A stretch of DNA of 64,000 bases from Pseudomonadota bacterium (GTDB taxonomy: Bacteria > Pseudomonadota > Gammaproteobacteria > Steroidobacterales > Steroidobacteraceae), in the NCBI GenBank assembly GCA_023433705.1, contig JAEYUC010000051.1:1-64000 (forward strand), written 5' to 3'. The position numbers and the translations under genes are program-made. Below the pieces are notes generated by a model, which had not been told where the DNA came from, did no database searches, and was given only the letters and a program-made list of their open reading frames with translations. This document shows, one piece after another, positions 1-8,848 of the stretch (the stretch's first letter is position 1; each line of letters starts with the position of its first letter).

Positions 1-80
1 TCGTGGAAGAGCGCGGGCAGATCCGCCCGGCCACCGCGGAAGAGCGGGCGAAGCTCGCCGAGACCGGAGTCGCGGCATGA
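1..80 (+). CDS. C-terminal fragment of an upstream gene, nitrite reductase context
   Basis: An open frame entering from the left edge codes for about 25 residues ending ETGVAA and stops at a TGA (78-80) that overlaps the ATG of the next gene (ATGA, 77-80). Tight coupling to the NirD/reductase fusion and to nasA suggests it is the catalytic nitrite reductase (sirohaem) component or another nas operon member. The fragment has no diagnostic motif, so this is only inference from position. Confidence 0.5.
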   Translation, partial: VEERGQIRPATAEERAKLAETGVAA

Positions 81-1618
81 GCAACTGGCAGAACGTTTGT
101 TCCGTCGACGAGCTCATCGACGGCGCCGGAGTCTGCGCCCTCGTGTCCGGGCGACAGATCGCGGTGTTCCTGGTGGACGGCAAGGCCTACGCGCTCGACA
201 ACTTCGATCCGGCGAGCCGCGCGAACGTGCTGTCGCGTGGCCTGACGGGCGACCTGCAGAACGAGCGCGTGGTCGCGTCGCCTATCTACAAGCATCACTA
301 CTCGCTCGCCTCCGGGCGCTGCATCGAGGATCCGACCTTCAGCGTGACCGCGTACGCGACGCGCATCGTCGATGGAGTCGTGCAGATCGAGCCGCCGCGG
401 CCGGTGGCTCGCCGCACGCGCCTGGTGGTCGCGGGCAACGGCATGGCCGGCATGCGCACCGTCGAGGAACTGCTCAAGCTCGGCGTCGCGGATCGCTTCC
501 AGATCACGGTGTTCGGCGCCGAGCCGCGCGGCAACTACAACCGCATCCTGCTCTCGCCGGTGCTGTCGGGCGAGCAGCAGGCCGACGACATCATGTTGCA
601 CCGGCCGACCTGGTACACGCGCCGCGGCATTACGCTGCACTCGGGCGACCCGATCGTCGAGATCGACCGCAAGCGTCGCACCGTGCGATCGAAGAGCGGG
701 AAGGTCGCGCCATACGACCGGCTGCTGATCGCAACCGGTTCGGATCCGATCGTGCTGCCGCTGCCCGGCAAGGATCTGCCCGGCGTGGTCACGTTCCGCG
801 ATCTCGACGACGTGAATCGCATGCTCGAGCGTTCGGGCGCCGACCGTCGCGCCGTCGTGATTGGCGGCGGATTGCTGGGTCTGGAAGCCGCGCATGGCTT
901 GTCGCTGCGCGGCATGCACGTCACGGTCGTGCACCTGCTCGACACGCTCATGGAGCGCCAGCTCGACCTGCAGGCGGGCGCGCTGCTCAAGTCCGCGCTC
1001 GAGAAGCGCGGCATCGAGTTCAGGATGTCCGCGCAGACCCAGGAGATCGTCGGGACGGATCGAGTGGCGGGCGTGAAGTTCGCGGACGGAACGGCCGTGA
1101 ACGCCGACCTCGTGGTCATGGCGGTGGGGGTGCGTCCGAACATGGAGCTCGCGAAGCGCGCCAATCTCGCCTGCGACCGCGGCATCCTCGTCGACGACAC
1201 GCTGCAGACATTCGACCCGGCTATCTACGCGGTGGGCGAGTGCGTGCAGCACCGCCGCCAGACCTTCGGCCTGGTGGCGCCGCTGTGGGAGCAGGCGCGC
1301 ATCTGCGCGCAGCACATCGCCGAGATCGGCGTGTCGCGTTTCTCCGGCGCGATCAACGCAACGCAGCTCAAGGTCTCCGGAATCGAGGTGTTCTCCGCGG
1401 GCGATTTCGCCGAGAAGGCAAACCGGGAATCGCTGGTGCTCTCCGACAAGCGGCGCGGTGTCTACAAACGCATCGTGCTCGAGGGCAACAAGGTGTGCGG
1501 CGCCGTGTTGTTCGGCGATACGCGTGAGGCGAGCCGGTTGCGCGAGCTGATCGCGGATGGCACGGATGTCGGTCCGATCCGAGATTCGTTGCTGTTCGAC
1601 ACCTCGGCAGCCGCTTGA
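77..1618 (+). CDS. NirD-like Rieske-type domain fused to NirB-type FAD/NAD(P) oxidoreductase
   Basis: This probably passes electrons from NAD(P)H to the assimilatory nitrite or nitrate reductase in the cytoplasm. Residues 1 to about 108 resemble NirD, the small nitrite reductase subunit with a Rieske-like fold. The segment SPIYKHHYSL near residue 69 sits where true Rieske proteins carry ligands, and a complete Cys-His/Cys-His ligand set is absent, as is usual in NirD. From about 113 a two-dinucleotide flavoprotein follows, with an FAD motif GNGMAG (120-125) and a second Rossmann motif GGGLLGLE (263-270), as in the N-terminal half of NirB. The sirohaem half of NirB is not present in this protein. 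The start overlaps the preceding stop by ATGA and the stop overlaps the nasA start, so the genes are translationally coupled. The domain assignment is firm; the exact electron acceptor is inferred. Confidence 0.85.
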   Translation: MSNWQNVCSVDELIDGAGVCALVSGRQIAVFLVDGKAYALDNFDPASRANVLSRGLTGDLQNERVVASPIYKHHYSLASGRCIEDPTFSVTAYATRIVDGVVQIEPPRPVARRTRLVVAGNGMAGMRTVEELLKLGVADRFQITVFGAEPRGNYNRILLSPVLSGEQQADDIMLHRPTWYTRRGITLHSGDPIVEIDRKRRTVRSKSGKVAPYDRLLIATGSDPIVLPLPGKDLPGVVTFRDLDDVNRMLERSGADRRAVVIGGGLLGLEAAHGLSLRGMHVTVVHLLDTLMERQLDLQAGALLKSALEKRGIEFRMSAQTQEIVGTDRVAGVKFADGTAVNADLVVMAVGVRPNMELAKRANLACDRGILVDDTLQTFDPAIYAVGECVQHRRQTFGLVAPLWEQARICAQHIAEIGVSRFSGAINATQLKVSGIEVFSAGDFAEKANRESLVLSDKRRGVYKRIVLEGNKVCGAVLFGDTREASRLRELIADGTDVGPIRDSLLFDTSAAA

Positions 1619-4308
1619 GGACAGTGGAAGCAACAGGACCCACACGCACCACCTGTCCCTACTGCGGCGTGGGCTGCGGCGTGCTCGCGACGCAGAGACG
1701 GGGCGCGGTCGACGTGCGCGGCGATCCCGCGCACCCGGCCAATCGCGGCAAGTTGTGCGTGAAGGGCAGCGCGCTCGGCGAGACCGTCGGGCTCGACGAC
1801 CGGCTGCTGCACCCGGTGGTTTACGGTGCGCGCGCGTCGTGGGACGCGGCTATCTACACGGTCGCGAATGCCTTCGCCCGGATTATTGAACGCCACGGGC
1901 CCGAATCCGTCGCTTTCTACGTTTCGGGACAGCTGCTCACCGAAGACTATTACGTCGCGAACAAGCTCATGAAGGGCTACATCGGGGCGGCGAACATCGA
2001 CACGAACTCGCGACTTTGCATGGCTTCCGCGGTCGCGGGCCACAAGCGCGCGTTCGGCGAGGACGTGGTGCCGGTGAGTTACGAGGATCTCGAACGCACG
2101 GACCTCGTCGTACTGGTGGGCTCGAACACGGCCTGGTGCCATCCGATCCTGTTGCAGCGTATGGTCGCGGCGCGCGAGTCGCGGCCCGACATGAAGATCG
2201 TCGCGCTCGATCCGCGCCGCACGGCGACCACGCAGCTTTCCGATCTGCATCTGCCGCTCTCCGCTGGAACGGATGTTCACCTGTTCAATGGCCTGCTGGT
2301 CTGGCTCGCGGATAACGGTCATCTGGATCGCGAATACATCGCGGCGCATACGAACGGGTTCGATGAGGCGCTCGCGGCCGCGCGCGCGGGCGGTGGATCG
2401 CTCGACGCCACGGCGCGCGCATGCGGGCTCGAGGCCTCGATGGTCGAGCAGTTCTTCAAACTATTCGCCGAAACCCCGGCGGTCATCACCGCGTTCTCGC
2501 AGGGCGTCAACCAGAGCTCGGCCGGCACGGACAAGGTGAACGCGATCATCAACTGTCACCTCGCCACGGGCCGGATCGGAAAGCCGGGCGCGGGACCCCT
2601 CTCGGTGACCGGTCAGCCCAACGCGATGGGCGGGCGCGAAGTCGGCGGTTTCGTGAACACACTCGCCGCGCACATCGATCTGCATGACGAGCCGGGCAGG
2701 GCGGCCGTGCAGCAGTTCTGGGAGAGCCCGGCGATCGCCACGAAGCAGGGACCGAAGGCAGTCGAGATGTTCGACCAGATCCACGCGGGCAAGATAAAGG
2801 CGGTGTGGATCATGGCCACGAACCCGGTAGTCAGTCTGCCCGACGCCGACAAGGTGCGCGAAGCGCTCAGGCGCTGCGAGTTCGTCGCCGTATCCGACGT
2901 GATGGGCAACACCGACACGGCGCAGTTCGCGCACGTGCTGCTGCCCGCGCTCGCCTGGGGCGAGAAGGACGGCATGGTGACGAATTCGGATCGCACGATC
3001 TCGCGGCAGCGTCCGTTTCTGTCCGCGCCCGGCGAGGCGCGCGCAGACTGGCGAATCGTCTGCGACGTCGCGAAAGCGATGGGATTCTCAGGCTTCGATT
3101 TCGCATCACCGCACGAGGTGTTCCGCGAACACGTGCGTCTCACTACTCAAGCGAACGATGGCAGGCGCGCGCTGAATCTCGGTGCGTGGGCGGACATCAC
3201 CGCGGAAGAATTCGAGCAGTGGCAGCCGGCCGCCTGGCCGATGGCGACGTCGCGCGAGACGACGCGCGGACCGATGTTCGCGGAAGGCAAGTTCCTGCAT
3301 CCCGATGGCCGCGCGCGCTTCGTCGCGCTGACGCCGCGCATGCCGGGCAACGCGCCCAACGTCGAGTATCCGCTGGTGCTCAACACCGGACGCGTGCGCG
3401 ATCACTGGCACACGATGACGCGCACCGGAAAATCGGCGCGCCTGTCCGCGCACATCGCCGAGCCGTACGTCGAGATCAACACCGAGGACGCGCTGCGCTA
3501 CGCGGTGCGTGGCGGCGAGCTCGCCACGCTGCGCTCGGACTGGGGCTCGATGGTCGTGCGCGTGCGCACCGGGGCGGACGTGCCTTCAGGCATGGTGTTC
3601 GCGCCCATCCACTGGAATCGCGCGTTCGCATCCGATGCGCGCGTCGGCGCGCTGACGAATCCCGTGGTCGATCCGATCTCGGGCGAGCCGGAGCTCAAGC
3701 ACACGCCAGTCGCGATCGAACACTTCGAGGCGGAGTGGTTCGGCGTAATGCTGACGCGCAGCTCGCGTCCACCGCCCGTGACGCAGTGGTGGACGAAAGT
3801 GCAAGGCGAGAAATTCGTGCGCTACGAGCTCGCCGGCAATCACCCACGCAACTGGTCGATCGAGGCGCGACGCCTGCTCGGTGTCCCGGCCGACGGCGAA
3901 GTCTCGAGCGTCGACTGGATCGAGTACCACGAGCCGAAGCGACACGTATACCGCGCGGCATGGTTCGTCGACGACCGGCTGGAAGCCTGCATCTACTTCG
4001 ATCGTCGGCCCTCGCTGCCGGAGCGTGGCTGGCTCGCGCGACTGTTCGGCGGCCGCAAGCTCGATTCAAACGCGCGCGCGGCGATCCTCGCCGGTCGCGC
4101 GATCGAGGGCGCGGACCAGGGCCCGCTGGTGTGTTCGTGTTTCGGCATCGGCCGCAATCCGATCGCCGCCTGCGCGCGCGAACTTGGCGCCGCGGCGACG
4201 GCGGCCGAGATCGGAAAACGCCTGAAGTGCGGCACCAACTGCGGCTCGTGCGTCCCGGAGATCCAGGCGATCATCGCCGAGACATCGAAGAAGTCGGCGA
4301 GCGCTTGA
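1615..4308 (+). CDS. nasA: Assimilatory nitrate reductase catalytic subunit with C-terminal BFD-like Fe-S domain
   Basis: A molybdopterin (bis-MGD) oxidoreductase of 897 residues that reduces nitrate to nitrite in the cytoplasm for nitrogen assimilation. The N-terminal [4Fe-4S] ligands are Cys14, Cys17, Cys21 and Cys48. The middle is a standard molybdopterin oxidoreductase fold and the dinucleotide-binding domain follows (PLVLNTGRVRDHWHTMTR near residue 585). About the last 60 residues are a BFD-like [2Fe-2S] domain with CSCFG and CGTNCGSC, typical of the NasA/NasC type that takes electrons from a flavoprotein. The start is a TTG overlapping the TGA of the upstream gene; no better start lies before the cysteine cluster. 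It is the last gene of this nas run. Function is well supported; whether to write nasA or nasC is a naming choice. Confidence 0.93.
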   Translation: MRTVEATGPTRTTCPYCGVGCGVLATQRRGAVDVRGDPAHPANRGKLCVKGSALGETVGLDDRLLHPVVYGARASWDAAIYTVANAFARIIERHGPESVAFYVSGQLLTEDYYVANKLMKGYIGAANIDTNSRLCMASAVAGHKRAFGEDVVPVSYEDLERTDLVVLVGSNTAWCHPILLQRMVAARESRPDMKIVALDPRRTATTQLSDLHLPLSAGTDVHLFNGLLVWLADNGHLDREYIAAHTNGFDEALAAARAGGGSLDATARACGLEASMVEQFFKLFAETPAVITAFSQGVNQSSAGTDKVNAIINCHLATGRIGKPGAGPLSVTGQPNAMGGREVGGFVNTLAAHIDLHDEPGRAAVQQFWESPAIATKQGPKAVEMFDQIHAGKIKAVWIMATNPVVSLPDADKVREALRRCEFVAVSDVMGNTDTAQFAHVLLPALAWGEKDGMVTNSDRTISRQRPFLSAPGEARADWRIVCDVAKAMGFSGFDFASPHEVFREHVRLTTQANDGRRALNLGAWADITAEEFEQWQPAAWPMATSRETTRGPMFAEGKFLHPDGRARFVALTPRMPGNAPNVEYPLVLNTGRVRDHWHTMTRTGKSARLSAHIAEPYVEINTEDALRYAVRGGELATLRSDWGSMVVRVRTGADVPSGMVFAPIHWNRAFASDARVGALTNPVVDPISGEPELKHTPVAIEHFEAEWFGVMLTRSSRPPPVTQWWTKVQGEKFVRYELAGNHPRNWSIEARRLLGVPADGEVSSVDWIEYHEPKRHVYRAAWFVDDRLEACIYFDRRPSLPERGWLARLFGGRKLDSNARAAILAGRAIEGADQGPLVCSCFGIGRNPIAACARELGAAATAAEIGKRLKCGTNCGSCVPEIQAIIAETSKKSASA

Positions 4309-4377
4309 ACCGGGGCAATCGTGGTTGGGGTCCGGCGGCTCGACACTGTGAGTTGCGTGGGCTGGTCGAGTGCGTCC

Positions 4378-4731
4378 TTACTCGTCCTCTCCATCTTGCT
4401 CACGCACCACCGCGTCGATCTCCTCGTCGGTGATGCCGAACTGCGCTTCCTCGGCCTGATCGAGCCCGTCACCGAGGCCGGCTTCCTCGGCCTCGACGAT
4501 GCGATCCGGCGACAGGTCGTCACCCGCGAGTTCGCCCGAATCCTGTTCGACGTCGAGCCGTTCTCCGGTGCCGTAGCGATCGCTGGTGCTGTCGGTGCCG
4601 GGGACTCCGACCATGTCCGCGCCCGTATCGGAACTGTCGCTGGGGCCCAGCGAGCGGATGTCGTGGCCGCGGAGGACTTCCTCGTCCTGGTCCGGCACGC
4701 GTGCGGGATTGGGTTTGCGCTTTGCAGTCAT
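4378..4731 (-). CDS. Small acidic hypothetical protein (117 aa)
   Basis: The predicted protein begins MTAKRKPNPARVPDQDEEVL, is very rich in Asp, Glu, Ser and Gly and lacks a signal peptide, membrane segment or cysteine, so it is probably soluble and largely disordered. The ATG at 4731 is preceded by a good ribosome site (GAGGAAG) and is preferred to a start further upstream, which would add an unrelated basic stretch. I have the impression of similar short acidic proteins of unknown function in other proteobacteria, but cannot name a family. It converges on nasA and is unlikely to belong to nitrate metabolism. Function unknown. Confidence 0.7.
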   Translation of the reverse strand: MTAKRKPNPARVPDQDEEVLRGHDIRSLGPSDSSDTGADMVGVPGTDSTSDRYGTGERLDVEQDSGELAGDDLSPDRIVEAEEAGLGDGLDQAEEAQFGITDEEIDAVVREQDGEDE

Positions 4732-5018
4732 GGGTACTTCCTCACGGTGATAACCCTTCGAGCGCGCACCAGCGCTCCAGTGCCCGGACGTTTTCGGCGC
4801 AGCGCGTAGGACGACTGGCAAGTCGACGCTGAATAAATCACACAGATTGGGTATCTTCGCGGCGGGGCACTCACCAGGCGCCCTCAAGGGGGGAGCAGAT
4901 GCGATTCACTGGTTCGCTTGCCGCGCCACGCGACGGCTTTGCCACCCTCCCTGCGTTCTCGCAATCTCTGGCTGAGCGAATTGAACGATACCAAGACACA
5001 TATGAGCTGATGAAAATC
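4732..5018. other. Intergenic region with no recognisable gene
   Basis: About 290 bases between the divergent acidic protein and the TIM-barrel gene. The minus-strand promoter of the acidic protein must lie here, but no convincing -35/-10 pair could be picked. Short open frames are present but look like chance. The region ends at the palindromic repeat at 5019. Confidence 0.5.
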
Positions 5019-5079
5019 GGGGACAGATCTATTTATTGACGATACCGGACGGTTATCGTGGATAAATAAATCTGTCCCC
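5019..5079. repeat. RAYT-type palindromic repeat, copy A (61 bp)
   Basis: Imperfect inverted repeat. The left arm starts GGGGACAGATCTATTTAT and the right arm, read on the minus strand, starts GGGGACAGATTTATTTAT; both continue into a GACGATAAC-like core. The arms match the ends of the RAYT element at 30503-31341, so this is probably a non-autonomous copy. It ends 14 bases before the GTG start of the next gene and so occupies that gene's promoter-proximal region. Confidence 0.85.
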
Positions 5080-5093
5080 ACGAGGGAGGGGTC

Positions 5094-6005
5094 GTGGCCG
5101 ATCGCAGAGAGTTCCTGCAACTATCCATCGGGGCTATGGCGGTCGCGGCCGCGGCGGCTTCGCCGGCAGCATTCGCGCGCAAAGCCCGGTTGCCGCAGTC
5201 GTTCAAGCTCAAGTACGCGCCGCACTTCGGCATGTTCAAGGCGCACGCGGGCGATGATCTGGTCGCACAGCTCGAGTTCATGGCGGCGCAGGGATTCCGC
5301 GCGCTCGAGGACAACGGCCTCATGGACCGTCCCGTCGACGTGCAGGAGAAGATAGGCGCGACGCTCGCGCGGCTCGGCATGACGATGGGTGTGTTCGTCA
5401 TCGACGGGGGCGACAACTGGAAGACCTCGCTCGCCACCGGCAAGCCGGAGTTCCGCGACAAGTTTCTCGAGACCTGCCGCAAGGCGGTGGACGTGGCGAA
5501 ACGCGTGAATGCGCGCTGGGCCACCGTGGTGCCCGGCTACTTCGAGCGCAAGCTGCCGATCGGCATCCAGACCGGCCACGTCATCGACACGTTGCGCGCC
5601 GGCGCCGAGATCCTCGCGCCCCACGATCTCACGATGGTGCTCGAGCCGCTGTCCGACAATCCGGACCTGTTCCTGCGCACCTCGGACCAGGCGTACGCGA
5701 TCTGCCGCGCGGTAGATAGTCCCGCGTGCAAGATCCTCTACGACATGTACCACATGCAGCGCAACGAGGGCGACATCATCGCGCACATCAACCATGCATG
5801 GAGCGAGATCGCGTATTTCCAGATAGGCGACAACCCGGGCCGCAAGGAGCCAGGCACGGGCGAGATGAATTACCGCAATCTCTTCAAACACATCAGCTCG
5901 AAGGGATTCGACGGCATCTTCGGCATGGAGCACGGTAACGCGCGGCCCGGCAAGGAAGGCGAGCAGGCGCTCATCGACGCGTACGTAGCGGCCGACAGTT
6001 TCTAG
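5094..6005 (+). CDS. Tat-exported TIM-barrel protein, hydroxypyruvate isomerase-like
   Basis: A sugar phosphate isomerase/epimerase-type (xylose isomerase-like) barrel of 303 residues, closest in pattern to hydroxypyruvate isomerase. The N-terminus DRREFLQLSIGAMAVAAAAA is a Tat signal with an AFA cleavage region, so the mature protein should act in the periplasm, unlike the classical cytoplasmic enzyme. Candidate metal or catalytic residues are the Glu of VLEPLSDN, the Asp/His of DMYHMQ and the Glu of GMEHG, in the order expected for the fold. The start is GTG with GAGGGAGGGG just upstream, immediately after a palindromic repeat. The stop is 10 bases before the next gene, so the two are likely an operon. 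The substrate is not known. Confidence 0.8.
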   Translation: MADRREFLQLSIGAMAVAAAAASPAAFARKARLPQSFKLKYAPHFGMFKAHAGDDLVAQLEFMAAQGFRALEDNGLMDRPVDVQEKIGATLARLGMTMGVFVIDGGDNWKTSLATGKPEFRDKFLETCRKAVDVAKRVNARWATVVPGYFERKLPIGIQTGHVIDTLRAGAEILAPHDLTMVLEPLSDNPDLFLRTSDQAYAICRAVDSPACKILYDMYHMQRNEGDIIAHINHAWSEIAYFQIGDNPGRKEPGTGEMNYRNLFKHISSKGFDGIFGMEHGNARPGKEGEQALIDAYVAADSF

Positions 6006-6015
6006 GAGTCCTCGC

Positions 6016-8724
6016 ATGAAAACTTCCCTGCGCGCGAAGTGCGCGTCGCTCGTTCTTGCCGCTGTTTCGGCCAGCCTGACCGTGGCTGCCACGCCGCCGG
6101 CGACATCCGCCGACTCCGCGCCACGCATCGTGCCGCTCGAGATATTCACGGTGCCCGAGGGGCTGGAAGTCACGGTGTGGGCGCAATCGCCGATGCTGAA
6201 GAATCCCACCAACATGGACATCGACGCGCAGGGCCGCATCTGGGTGACGGAGGGTGTGAACTACCGCCGTCACAAGGACCGCGATCCGAAGGGCGATCGC
6301 GTGGTCATCCTCGAGGACACGGACGGCGACGGCCGCGCGGACAGTTCGAGTGTGTTCGTGCAGGAACCGATGCTGGTCGCGCCGCTCGGCATCGCCGTGC
6401 TCGACAACAAGATCATCGTCTCGAACGCACCCGATCTCATCGTCTACACGGACGTGAACCGCGACCGCAAATTCGATCCCGCGGTGGACAAGCGCGATGT
6501 GCTGCTCACGGGCTTCGACGGCCGCAATCACGATCACGCGTTGCACTCGGTGACGTTCGGGCCGGATGGCCGCTGGTACTTCAGCCAGGGCAACGCGGGT
6601 GCGTTCTTCACGGATCGAAGCGGCAAAACGTTCCGCATCGGCAGCGCCTACGACCCGGTGCCGGACGGTGGGGCGCAGCCCGTGTATGGGCCGCGGCCGT
6701 CTTCCTATGCGGGCGCGCGCAGCGACGATGGGCACGTGTACGTGGGCGGCTTCTCCGCGCGCATGCAGCCCGACGGCACGGGCGTCGAGATCCTCGGCTT
6801 CAATTTCCGCAACAGCTACGAACAGACCGTCACGAGCTTCGGCGACATCTTCCACAACGACAACGACGATCCGCCGGCCTGCCGCACTACCTACCTGATG
6901 GAATACGGCAACCTCGGCTGGTTCTCGCGCGACGGCAAGCGATTCTGGGGCGCGGACCGCCGTCCCGGGCAATCGATCCCGACGGCCGAATGGCGCCAGG
7001 ACGATCCCGGCGTGATTCCCGCGGGTGACGTGTACGGCGGCGGCGCGCCGACCGGCATCGTGTTCAACGAAGGCGATGGACTCGGCAAGAAATATCGCGG
7101 GCTGCTGCTGTCGGCCGAGGCCGCGCGCAACACGATCTTCGGCTACCTGCCGAAGGCGGAGGGCGCGGGTTACCGGCTCGATCGTTTCGACTTCCTGACC
7201 AGCAACAAGGCGCAGGCCTTCGCGGGCACGGATTTCAAGGGCGGCAAGGTCAACGAGGAGATTCAGACCTTCTTCCGGCCGTCGGACGTCGCGGTCGGCC
7301 CGGACGGGGCTATCTACGTCGCGGACTGGTTCGATCCGCGCGTCGGCGGTCACGACGACAAGGACGACACGACGTCGGGAGCTATCTACCGCATCGCGCC
7401 GAAGGGCTTCAAGCCGCGGATTCCGCAATTCGATGCGTCGACGCTCGAAGGGCAGGTGACCGCGCTGCGCAGCACCGCGGTCAACGTGCGCAAGCTCGGA
7501 TTCGACGGGCTCGCGGCGCGCGGCGCCGAGGCGTTGCCGGCGGTGACGAAACTGCTCGACGACGAGAATCCGTACATCCGGGCGCGTGCGGTGTGGCTGC
7601 TCCCGCGGCTCGGTCCCGAAGGCATCGCCAAGGTGGAAAGCCTGCTGGCCGGTAACGATGCGATGCTGCGCGTCACCGCGTACCGCGCGCTGCGCCAGGT
7701 TGGCCGCGCACAGGCGCATGCGGCGAAGCTCGCGCGCGATCCTTCACCCGCCGTGCGGCGAGAGGTCGCGTTGTCGCAGCGCGACGTGCCGTTCGACGCG
7801 TCGCGAGACATCTTGCTGGCGCTGGCCGCCGGGTACGACGGCGCGGATCGCAGCTATCTCGAAGCCTGGGGCATCGGGGCGACGAACAAGGAAGCGGACT
7901 TGTACGCCGCGCTGGCATCTTCCGCGCCCGGCGCGGACGCCACCGCGTGGCCGCGCAAGTATTCGGACCTCGTGTGGCGCCTCACGCCCACGGTGGCGGT
8001 GAGTGCGTTCTCCGCGCGCGCGCAGGCGGCTTCGCTGCCGGCGAGCGAGCGCACGAAGGCGATCACGGCGCTCGGCTTCATTCCCGCCAACGAGTCGGCG
8101 GCGGCGCTGCTCGACATCGCGCAGCAGGGCAGCCGCGATCTGCGGGAGAACCCGGCATTGTGGTGGCTGCTCAACTACAAGAGTTCACGCTGGGCGGATG
8201 CCGGCGTCGACGCGGAGCTGAAGCGCCGCGGCTTGTTCGACCCGGATACCGTGGCGATCAATGAAGTCACCGTGCCCGCGCCCGCGCAAACCGCAACGCT
8301 GCCGCCGGTCGCGGAAATCGCCAAACTACGCGGCGACGCCAAACGCGGCGCCACCGCGGCGGCCGCCTGCATCATGTGCCATCGCATCAACGGGCAGGGC
8401 GTGGACTACGGCCCCGCGATCGAAGGATTCGCGAGCCGCCAGACGAAGGACGTCGTGATCACCGCGATCGTCAATCCCTCGAACGACATCGCGCATGGCT
8501 TCGACGGGACGGAAGTCACGCTCGTCGACGGCCGGAAGATTCACGGCCTGGTGTTGAGCGGCGGCAATCCGCTCATCATCCAGAGCACCGGCGGTGTCAC
8601 GCAATTGATCCCCGCCAGCTTGGTAAAGGAGCGCAAGCGCCTCGGACGTTCGCTGATGCTTGGCGCGGAGCAGTTAGGCCTGACCGCACAACAGGTAGCC
8701 GACATCGCCGCCTTCCTGAAGTAG
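6016..8724 (+). CDS. Secreted sugar-dehydrogenase-like beta-propeller with HEAT repeats and a c-type cytochrome domain
   Basis: A 902-residue secreted protein. Residues 1 to about 31 are a signal peptide. About 45-470 form a glucose/sorbosone-dehydrogenase-like propeller (NPTNMDIDAQGRIWVTEG, DHALHSVTFGPDGRWYF, PSDVAVGPDGAIYVADWFDP). About 480-740 are HEAT-like helical repeats. The C-terminus has one haem c site, CIMCH, followed by a distal segment expected to hold the Met ligand. This architecture is common in membrane-associated dehydrogenases of Planctomycetes and Bacteroidetes and implies periplasmic oxidation of a sugar-like substrate with electrons passed to cytochrome. AGGAG lies just before the ATG, and the Tat-exported TIM-barrel protein precedes it by 10 bases, so both probably act in one periplasmic pathway. 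The substrate is unknown. Confidence 0.8.
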   Translation: MKTSLRAKCASLVLAAVSASLTVAATPPATSADSAPRIVPLEIFTVPEGLEVTVWAQSPMLKNPTNMDIDAQGRIWVTEGVNYRRHKDRDPKGDRVVILEDTDGDGRADSSSVFVQEPMLVAPLGIAVLDNKIIVSNAPDLIVYTDVNRDRKFDPAVDKRDVLLTGFDGRNHDHALHSVTFGPDGRWYFSQGNAGAFFTDRSGKTFRIGSAYDPVPDGGAQPVYGPRPSSYAGARSDDGHVYVGGFSARMQPDGTGVEILGFNFRNSYEQTVTSFGDIFHNDNDDPPACRTTYLMEYGNLGWFSRDGKRFWGADRRPGQSIPTAEWRQDDPGVIPAGDVYGGGAPTGIVFNEGDGLGKKYRGLLLSAEAARNTIFGYLPKAEGAGYRLDRFDFLTSNKAQAFAGTDFKGGKVNEEIQTFFRPSDVAVGPDGAIYVADWFDPRVGGHDDKDDTTSGAIYRIAPKGFKPRIPQFDASTLEGQVTALRSTAVNVRKLGFDGLAARGAEALPAVTKLLDDENPYIRARAVWLLPRLGPEGIAKVESLLAGNDAMLRVTAYRALRQVGRAQAHAAKLARDPSPAVRREVALSQRDVPFDASRDILLALAAGYDGADRSYLEAWGIGATNKEADLYAALASSAPGADATAWPRKYSDLVWRLTPTVAVSAFSARAQAASLPASERTKAITALGFIPANESAAALLDIAQQGSRDLRENPALWWLLNYKSSRWADAGVDAELKRRGLFDPDTVAINEVTVPAPAQTATLPPVAEIAKLRGDAKRGATAAAACIMCHRINGQGVDYGPAIEGFASRQTKDVVITAIVNPSNDIAHGFDGTEVTLVDGRKIHGLVLSGGNPLIIQSTGGVTQLIPASLVKERKRLGRSLMLGAEQLGLTAQQVADIAAFLK

Positions 8725-8739
8725 AGGAAATCGGAAATC

Positions 8740-8830
8740 GGGGACAGATTTATTTATCGACGATAACGTCAATGCCTGCGTGGATGGCAGATCCAACGCC
8801 GCGTTATCGTCAATAAATAAATCTGTCCCC
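8740..8830. repeat. RAYT-type palindromic repeat, copy B (91 bp)
   Basis: The two arms of about 29 bases are nearly identical when one is inverted, both starting GGGGACAGATTTATTTAT and running through GACGATAACG, separated by about 33 bases of unrelated sequence. It lies between convergent genes, 15 bases after one stop and 18 bases before the other. It is directly followed by a tandem GATCAACC repeat (8831-8846). The ends match the RAYT element at 30503-31341. Confidence 0.88.
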
Positions 8831-8848
8831 GATCAACCGATCAACCGA

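Noticed and set aside
4884..5120. Minus-strand open frame of 78 codons across repeat copy A
   Set aside because: It reads through the palindromic repeat and has no ribosome site; peptides such as DLFIHDN and INRSVPD are translations of the repeat arms.
5971..7719. Long minus-strand open frame (582 codons) opposite the cytochrome dehydrogenase
   Set aside because: Antisense shadow with Arg/Val-rich composition; the plus strand carries signal peptide, propeller motifs and CIMCH.
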